Positions 60,740 through 64,000 of a DNA stretch of 64,000 bases are shown here, one piece after another. Position 1 is the stretch's first letter, and every line of letters starts with the position of its first letter. This stretch comes from Bacteroides sp. OM05-12. GTDB lineage: Bacteria > Bacteroidota > Bacteroidia > Bacteroidales > Bacteroidaceae. Location of the stretch: NCBI RefSeq assembly GCF_003438995.1, contig NZ_QSUN01000003.1, positions 289,507 to 353,506 on the forward strand. The letters run 5' to 3'. The translations under genes and the position numbers were made by a program. The notes beneath the pieces were generated by a model. It was given only the letters and a program-made list of their open reading frames with translations, made no database searches and was not told the origin of the DNA.

Positions 60740-62899
60740 TTACTCTTCTTTCGCTTCTTTTGCTTCAAATTCTTTAATCAGCTTATCCTGAACATCCGAA
60801 GGTACAAGTTCATAACTTGCAAACTTCATAATGAACGAAGCACGCCCTCCTGTCAAAGAACTGAGAGAGGTGGAATAAGAAGACATTTCTTTCAAAGGCA
60901 CTTTAGCGACAAGTTTTTCATATCCGCTTTCGCTGCTCATTCCCATAATCATGGCACGACGTCCCTGCAAATCTCCCATCACATCACCCATTTTATCACT
61001 CGGAACAAATACTTCCACATCATAAATCGGTTCCAGAATCTTCGGACCTGCATTCTTAAATGCTTCACTGAAAGCATTTCTTCCGGCAAGCATGAAAGAG
61101 ATTTCATTAGAATCTACCGGGTGCATCTTTCCGTCATATACAATAACACGGACATCACGTGCATACGAACCGGTCAAAGGACCTTGTTCCATACGGCTCA
61201 TGATACCTTTCAATATAGCCGGCATGAATCTCGCATCAATGGAGCCACCTACGATACTGTTGATAAACACCAGTTTACCACCCCATTCCAACTGAACTTC
61301 ATCCGTACCTTTTACATTAATCTTAAATTCCTGTCCGTTGAATTTATAAGTTTCGGGCAATGGCATTCCTTCGTAATAAGGCTCTACAATAAGGTGAACT
61401 TCACCAAACTGACCTGCTCCACCTGATTGTTTCTTATGACGATAATCCGCACGAGAAGCCTTAGTAATCGTTTCACGATAAGGAATCCTCGGTTCTTCAT
61501 ATTTTATCTGAAGTTTCTCATTGTTTTCAAGTCTCCATTTCAAGGTACGTAAATGGAATTCTCCCTGTCCGTGTACGATTGTCTGTTTCAATTCTTTAGA
61601 TTGCTCTACAACCCACGTCGGATCTTCCTCACGCATACGGTTCAGAATAACCATCATCTTTTCCGTATCGGCTTCATTCAAAGGCTTAATAGCACGGGAA
61701 TATTTGGAATTAGGATATTTGATGAAGTTAAAATGATTTTCCGCACCTTTGCCGTTCAAGGTATTGCCTGTCTTGACATCCTTCAGTTTCACTGTACAGC
61801 CAATATCTCCCGCACGAAGTTCTTCCACTTTAACACGGTTGGCTCCCGCACAAACATATAACTGTGCCATACGTTCTTTCGAACCACGGTCTGCATTTGT
61901 CAAGTCGTCACCTTCGCGTACCACTCCACTCATTACCTTAAAGTACTGAACTTCTCCGATATGCGGTTCAACCGCTGTCTTAAAGAAATACAACGAAGTA
62001 GGTCCGTCTGCATTCGGTTCTACCACCTCGCCACGAGTATTATGTACCTTTGGCATTTCTGAAACGAAAGGAACTACATTGCCTAAGAATTCCATCAAAC
62101 GGCGAACTCCCATATCCTTGCCTGCACAAACACAGAACACCGGGAACATGCCCCGACTGGCCAATCCTTTACGGATACCTTCGCGCATTTCATCTTCCGA
62201 CAAGGATTCCTGTTCAAAGAATTTTTCCATCAAACCCTCATCATTCTCGGCAGCAGCCTCTACCAATGCCTTATGCATCTCCATCGCTTTATCCATCTCT
62301 TCTGCCGGAATATCCTCGATTATAGGTGCACCACCTTCAGGTTTCCAAGAATATTTCTTCATCAGCAGCACATCAATGAGCGCATTAAAATCGGGTCCGG
62401 AATTGATCGGATATTGAATAGGAATAACTTTTGGTCCGTATGCTTCTCTTAATTGTTCCAGAATATTATCATAATCACATTTATCGTTATCCAATTGATT
62501 AACAAGGAATATAACCGGTTTTCCCAGTTTATCGGTATAACGGAAATTATTCTGTGTGCCGACTTCCACACCATACTGTCCGTTCAACAAAATAATGGCA
62601 GTATCCGTAACATTCATTGCCGTAACAGCTCCCCCAACGAAGTCGTCAGAACCCGGACAATCTATTATATTAAGTTTTTTTCCATTCCATTCAACATGGA
62701 AAACGGTGGAAAACACGGAATAACCATATTCCTGCTCCACCGGGAAGTAATCACTAACTGTATTTTTGGCGGCGATAGTTCCGCGACGTTTTATAACTCC
62801 ACTCTCGAAAAGCATAGCTTCAGCGAGAGTGGTTTTCCCAGAGCCAGAACTCCCCAACAAGGCGATGTTCTTAATTTCGTTAGTCTGATATACCTTCAT
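60740..62899 (-). CDS. fusA2: EF-G paralogue (EF-G2-like), switch II lacks the catalytic His
   Basis: 719 residues with all five EF-G domains. The P-loop reads GSSGSGKTT (16-24) rather than AHIDAGKTT. Switch II reads DCPGSDDF (80-87) where canonical EF-G has DTPGHVDF, so the catalytic histidine is a serine (84); the NKxD motif reads NQLD. These changes match the described Bacteroides EF-G2, a translocase reported to act without GTP hydrolysis under starvation and needed for gut colonisation. Domain IV is intact (KKQSGGAGQFGEV). Monocistronic with a long leader. Confidence 0.92.
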   Translation of the reverse strand: MKVYQTNEIKNIALLGSSGSGKTTLAEAMLFESGVIKRRGTIAAKNTVSDYFPVEQEYGYSVFSTVFHVEWNGKKLNIIDCPGSDDFVGGAVTAMNVTDTAIILLNGQYGVEVGTQNNFRYTDKLGKPVIFLVNQLDNDKCDYDNILEQLREAYGPKVIPIQYPINSGPDFNALIDVLLMKKYSWKPEGGAPIIEDIPAEEMDKAMEMHKALVEAAAENDEGLMEKFFEQESLSEDEMREGIRKGLASRGMFPVFCVCAGKDMGVRRLMEFLGNVVPFVSEMPKVHNTRGEVVEPNADGPTSLYFFKTAVEPHIGEVQYFKVMSGVVREGDDLTNADRGSKERMAQLYVCAGANRVKVEELRAGDIGCTVKLKDVKTGNTLNGKGAENHFNFIKYPNSKYSRAIKPLNEADTEKMMVILNRMREEDPTWVVEQSKELKQTIVHGQGEFHLRTLKWRLENNEKLQIKYEEPRIPYRETITKASRADYRHKKQSGGAGQFGEVHLIVEPYYEGMPLPETYKFNGQEFKINVKGTDEVQLEWGGKLVFINSIVGGSIDARFMPAILKGIMSRMEQGPLTGSYARDVRVIVYDGKMHPVDSNEISFMLAGRNAFSEAFKNAGPKILEPIYDVEVFVPSDKMGDVMGDLQGRRAMIMGMSSESGYEKLVAKVPLKEMSSYSTSLSSLTGGRASFIMKFASYELVPSDVQDKLIKEFEAKEAKEE

Positions 62900-63445
62900 A
62901 ATATATAAGATTTAAATGATTACCATGATATGTTCATCGCATATCTTTTAATTTTGTGGAGCGCAAATTAGAAATTTATATCAACTAAAACAATTATTCC
63001 GTAGTGTTACTAAACAATGTTATTGAGCAGAGTTATGAACAATTTAGAAGTTATATCGTTAAAATTCCGTAGTTTGCAGATTTCAGTTGGATGTACGAAT
63101 CAAACACGTTATCTTCCATAAAAATTGCAAAAATAGGATATACTCCGCCGCCGTCTTATAAAGGCTTCCGATAAGTCTTTCTAGTTGATTAATAAATAAA
63201 TGTTTCTGTATTGTCAAGAGAGACGGCGGCGGTTTTATACTGCTTCCCCTTGTCTATGCTCTCAATCAACCGTATGCTTAATTAGTTTCACAATATATGG
63301 AACTATGGTTTCATAAAATAGGAAACATTAGTTCCACAAAATATGAAACTATTGTTTCTCCCTTATGCGTATAAGGGAGAGAAAGGGAATAAAGGGAGGA
63401 ATACGCTTTATGGGAAAGAGTTCGTACCGGACAGAAAACAAAAAA
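62900..63445 (-). promoter_or_regulatory. Long upstream region of the EF-G2 gene
   Basis: More than 500 bases without a gene. It contains a GC-rich perfect inverted repeat CCGCCGCCGTCT / AGACGGCGGCGG (63,145-63,156 and 63,231-63,242) and a repeat triplet (63,285-63,357). No exact TAnnTTTG seen; a relaxed version (CTAATTTG) lies near 62,965. A long leader or complex promoter is plausible, as expected for a starvation-controlled gene. Confidence 0.45.
63285..63357. repeat. Triplet of ~23-bp imperfect palindromes
   Basis: Units TAGTTTCACAATATATGG, TGGTTTCATAAAATAGG and TAGTTCCACAAAATATG, each ending in GAAC or GAAAC complementing its own start. First and third units are near reverse complements. 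Same architecture as 28,617 and 50,586. Confidence 0.6.
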
Positions 63446-63474
63446 ACTCCTTCATATCAATCACATGAAGGAGT
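63446..63474 (-). terminator. Terminator of glmM
   Basis: Perfect stem ACTCCTTCAT / ATGAAGGAGT, minus-strand tail TTTTTTTGTTTT. Confidence 0.9.
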
Positions 63475-63503
63475 CCTCTTATAATAAAAAGTAGTTATAC
63501 TGC

Positions 63504-64000
63504 TTATTTAGCAAGGCTATAGACAATATCCATCACCTTTTTGCCTATTTCTTCCGCAGCTTCCATGGTGGCAGCTTCCGAATAGACGCGGATAATCGGT
63601 TCGGTATTACTTTTGCGCAGATGCACCCATCTGTCCGGAAAGTCAATCTTCACACCGTCTATATCATTAATCTCTTCATCCTTATAGATTTCTTTTACTT
63701 TCGCCAGAATAGCATCTACATCCGTTTCCGGCGTTAAGTCTATCCGGTTCTTCGCGATGAAATACGGAGGATAAGTTGCACGCAATTCGCTGACTTTCTT
63801 TCCTTCATGTGCCAAATGGCTCAAAAACAAAGCGATTCCCACCAAAGCATCACGTCCGTAATGGCTCTCCGGATAAATAACTCCGCCATTGCCTTCACCA
63901 CCGATAACTGCGTTTGTTTCTTTCATCTTTGTAACAACATTCACCTCTCCTACCGCGGCAGCATTATACTGTTGTCCGTACTTGCGAGTTACATCACGCA
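63504..64000 (-). CDS. glmM: Phosphoglucosamine mutase-type phosphohexomutase, C-terminal part
   Basis: The frame is open to the window edge (165 codons visible, start outside). Features: GGEGNGGVIYPESHYGRDAL (sugar-binding loop region with GEGNGG) and the phosphate-binding loop RKSNTEPIIRVYSEA near the end. The alpha-D-phosphohexomutase family; GlmM is the usual annotation in Bacteroides, though phosphomannomutase is not excluded. Terminator directly downstream. Confidence 0.88.
   Translation of the reverse strand, partial: RDVTRKYGQQYNAAAVGEVNVVTKMKETNAVIGGEGNGGVIYPESHYGRDALVGIALFLSHLAHEGKKVSELRATYPPYFIAKNRIDLTPETDVDAILAKVKEIYKDEEINDIDGVKIDFPDRWVHLRKSNTEPIIRVYSEAATMEAAEEIGKKVMDIVYSLAK

Overview
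The window reads as a Bacteroides chromosome (order Bacteroidales). It is AT-rich and has many perfect or near-perfect TAnnTTTG (-7) promoters, several with a TTTG or TTG at -33. The core genes are typical of the genus: asnA, ung, an LptD-like outer-membrane protein, a DUF1343/NamZ-type muramidase, amiC-mlaD, dnaA, a class II ribonucleotide reductase, CBM20-GH77 malQ, folB, mgsA, mtaB, rpsF-rpsR-rplI, an rprXY-like two-component pair, an EF-G paralogue and the end of glmM.

Region 1 (about 1-21,780) is accessory. It holds a 1,837-residue leucine-rich-repeat surface protein, a three-gene operon of unknown function, a two-reverse-transcriptase antiviral cassette of the DRT3 kind, two solitary genes of domains of unknown function (one DUF5677-like, one DUF2971), a YefM/YoeB toxin-antitoxin pair with a broken HicB-like fragment, an operon with a helicase-primase fusion and a double-HNH protein, and a tyrosine integrase beside tRNA-Arg(CCG). 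This looks like a tRNA-linked island; its far end lies outside the window. The most striking feature is downstream of the two RT genes: a compact, highly structured, apparently untranslated RNA of about 120 nt. It shows three hairpins, a possible kissing-loop, an ACACACA tract in the first loop and a strong terminator.

Region 2 (about 21,780-30,490) is ordinary chromosome, with small cargo-like genes (NTF2-like, GNAT, methyltransferase) at its right side.

Region 3 (about 30,490-38,736) is an 8-kb integrative mobilizable element. It encodes a tyrosine integrase, an Xis/HTH protein, an AAA ATPase, a primase, a MobV relaxase with a candidate oriT, and Crp/Fnr and DUF4405 cargo. It sits in the 3' end of a bile acid:sodium symporter-family gene. 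The last ~20 codons and the 3' flank of that gene are duplicated at the other end, diverged almost only at synonymous positions.

Region 4 (about 38,736-64,000) is core chromosome: cell-wall amidase, MCE transport protein, replication initiation, nucleotide reduction, glycogen/maltodextrin metabolism, folate, methylglyoxal synthesis, tRNA modification, lipid activation, ribosomal proteins, envelope signalling and an EF-G paralogue that lacks the switch-II histidine. Three intergenic spots in the core carry triplets of ~23-bp imperfect palindromic repeats that share an architecture but not a sequence.
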